Below, piece after piece: positions 5,176 through 5,875 of a DNA stretch of 5,875 nt. The notes under the pieces were generated by a model. That model saw nothing but the letters and a program-made list of their open reading frames with translations, was not told where the DNA came from and ran no database searches. The position numbers and the translations under genes are program-made. Position 1 is the first letter of the stretch; every line of letters starts with the position of its first letter. Source of the DNA: RGVT01 sp037129475 (lineage in GTDB: Bacteria > Planctomycetota > Planctomycetia > Pirellulales > UBA1268); the NCBI GenBank assembly GCA_037129475.1, contig JBAXUY010000171.1, forward strand, positions 1 to 5,875, read 5' to 3'.

Positions 5176-5875
5176 CGCAGCCCATCCGCCTGGGCATTTC
5201 CACCTGCCCCAACGACACGTTCGCGTTTCATGGCCTGCTCACGCGGGCGGCGGACTGGCAGGGGCTCGATTTCCAGATCGAGCTGCTCGACGTGGAGACG
5301 CTCAACGAGCGGCTGCTCGCCGGCGAGTTCGACGTCTGCAAGGTGAGCTTTCATGCCGCTCTGCTGGCCGCCGACGACGTCGTCGTGCTGCCGAGCGGCT
5401 CGGCCCTCGGCTTCGGCGTGGGCCCGCTCCTGCTCGCCGCCGAGCCGGGCACGCGGCCGACGCACGCCGGCCAGCTCACGCTCTGCCCCGGCCGGCACAC
5501 CACGGCCTCGCTCCTCTTCGATCTTTTTCATCCGCACACCACCCGCGTCGAGCAGGTCGTCTTTTCCGAGATCATGCCCCGGCTCACGGGCCGCACGGCC
5601 GATTTCGGCGTCTGCATCCACGAGGGGCGGTTCACCTGGGAATCGCACGGCCTCGCGCTCGTCGAAGACCTCGGCACCCGCTGGGAGACCGAGACCGCCT
5701 GCCCGCTGCCGCTCGGCGGCATCGTGGCCAGTCGGCGGCTTTCCGGCGCGACGATCGCCGCGGTGCAGCGGGTGATCCATGATTCGCTCATGCTGGCGCT
5801 TCGCGATCGCACTGCCGCCCTGCCCACGATGCGGGCCCACGCGCAGGAGTTCGACGACCGCGTGCTCATGCAGCA
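5172..5875 (+). CDS. mqnD: 1,4-dihydroxy-6-naphthoate synthase (3' partial)
   Basis: The frame opens with ATG at 5172, overlapping the mqnB stop, and stays open to the right edge: 234 complete codons of a family usually about 270-290 residues long. MqnD converts cyclic dehypoxanthine futalosine into 1,4-dihydroxy-6-naphthoate, the ring precursor of menaquinone, in the cytoplasm; its fold resembles periplasmic solute-binding proteins. Hallmarks in order are STCPNDTFAFHGLL (residues 10-23), LLDVETLNERLL (38-49), DVCKVSFHA (54-62), ALGFGVGPLLL (78-88), PGRHTTASLL (106-115), DFGVCIHEGRFTW (144-156), LVEDLGTRWE (163-172), CPLPLGGIVASRRL (177-190) and HAQEFDD (223-229). His150 in IHEGR matches the histidine proposed as the catalytic base in the family (from memory). 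A GGAG at 5161-5164, 7 bases before the ATG, is a good ribosome binding site. The remaining 35-55 residues lie outside the window. Co-location with mqnB makes the assignment secure. Confidence 0.94.
   Translation, partial: MTQPIRLGISTCPNDTFAFHGLLTRAADWQGLDFQIELLDVETLNERLLAGEFDVCKVSFHAALLAADDVVVLPSGSALGFGVGPLLLAAEPGTRPTHAGQLTLCPGRHTTASLLFDLFHPHTTRVEQVVFSEIMPRLTGRTADFGVCIHEGRFTWESHGLALVEDLGTRWETETACPLPLGGIVASRRLSGATIAAVQRVIHDSLMLALRDRTAALPTMRAHAQEFDDRVLMQ

Noticed and set aside
4737..5840. Antisense open frame of 367 residues across mqnB and mqnD
   Set aside because: Low-complexity Arg/Ala/Gly composition; both + strand genes are firmly recognised.

Overview
The window reads as high-GC bacterial chromosome. 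It carries secreted proteins with exosortase-type PEP-CTERM sorting tails, followed by genes of the futalosine route to menaquinone. That combination, together with tails of the form VPEP - hydrophobic segment - RRRR and autotransporter-associated beta-strand repeats, fits Planctomycetota best (Pirellulales-like). Verrucomicrobiota is the main alternative. The taxon is inferred from protein style only; there is no rRNA or other marker.

All five genes lie on the + strand and almost every base is coding. Bases 1-728 hold the 3' end of a PEP-CTERM protein cut by the window edge. Bases 725-3217 hold a large PEP-CTERM protein with a signal peptide, a beta-helix-like part interrupted by a glycine-rich array of about 200 residues, and a C-terminal module that is a clear paralogue of the first gene (about 80% identical over the first 66 shared residues by hand alignment). 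Bases 3217-4458 hold a third PEP-CTERM protein. By my reading it is a bilobed pepsin-type (family A1) aspartic peptidase: it has two DTG motifs, a flap tyrosine and the secondary pepsin landmarks in the right order. The three genes overlap at their stop/start codons (TTGA, then TGATG), so they look like one translationally coupled unit exporting surface proteins with the same kind of sorting tail.

A 54-base gap (4459-4512) with a small imperfect hairpin separates this unit from a second, unrelated one: mqnB (futalosine hydrolase, 4513-5175) and mqnD (1,4-dihydroxy-6-naphthoate synthase, 5172 to beyond the right edge). These two overlap by ATGA. MqnB removes the purine base from futalosine, and MqnD later cleaves the cyclised product into the menaquinone ring precursor, so they act in the same cytoplasmic pathway. 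The exosortase expected to process the PEP-CTERM tails is not in the window.

The most interesting item is the apparent sortable pepsin. Second is the glycine-rich array inserted between two similar beta-helix coils.
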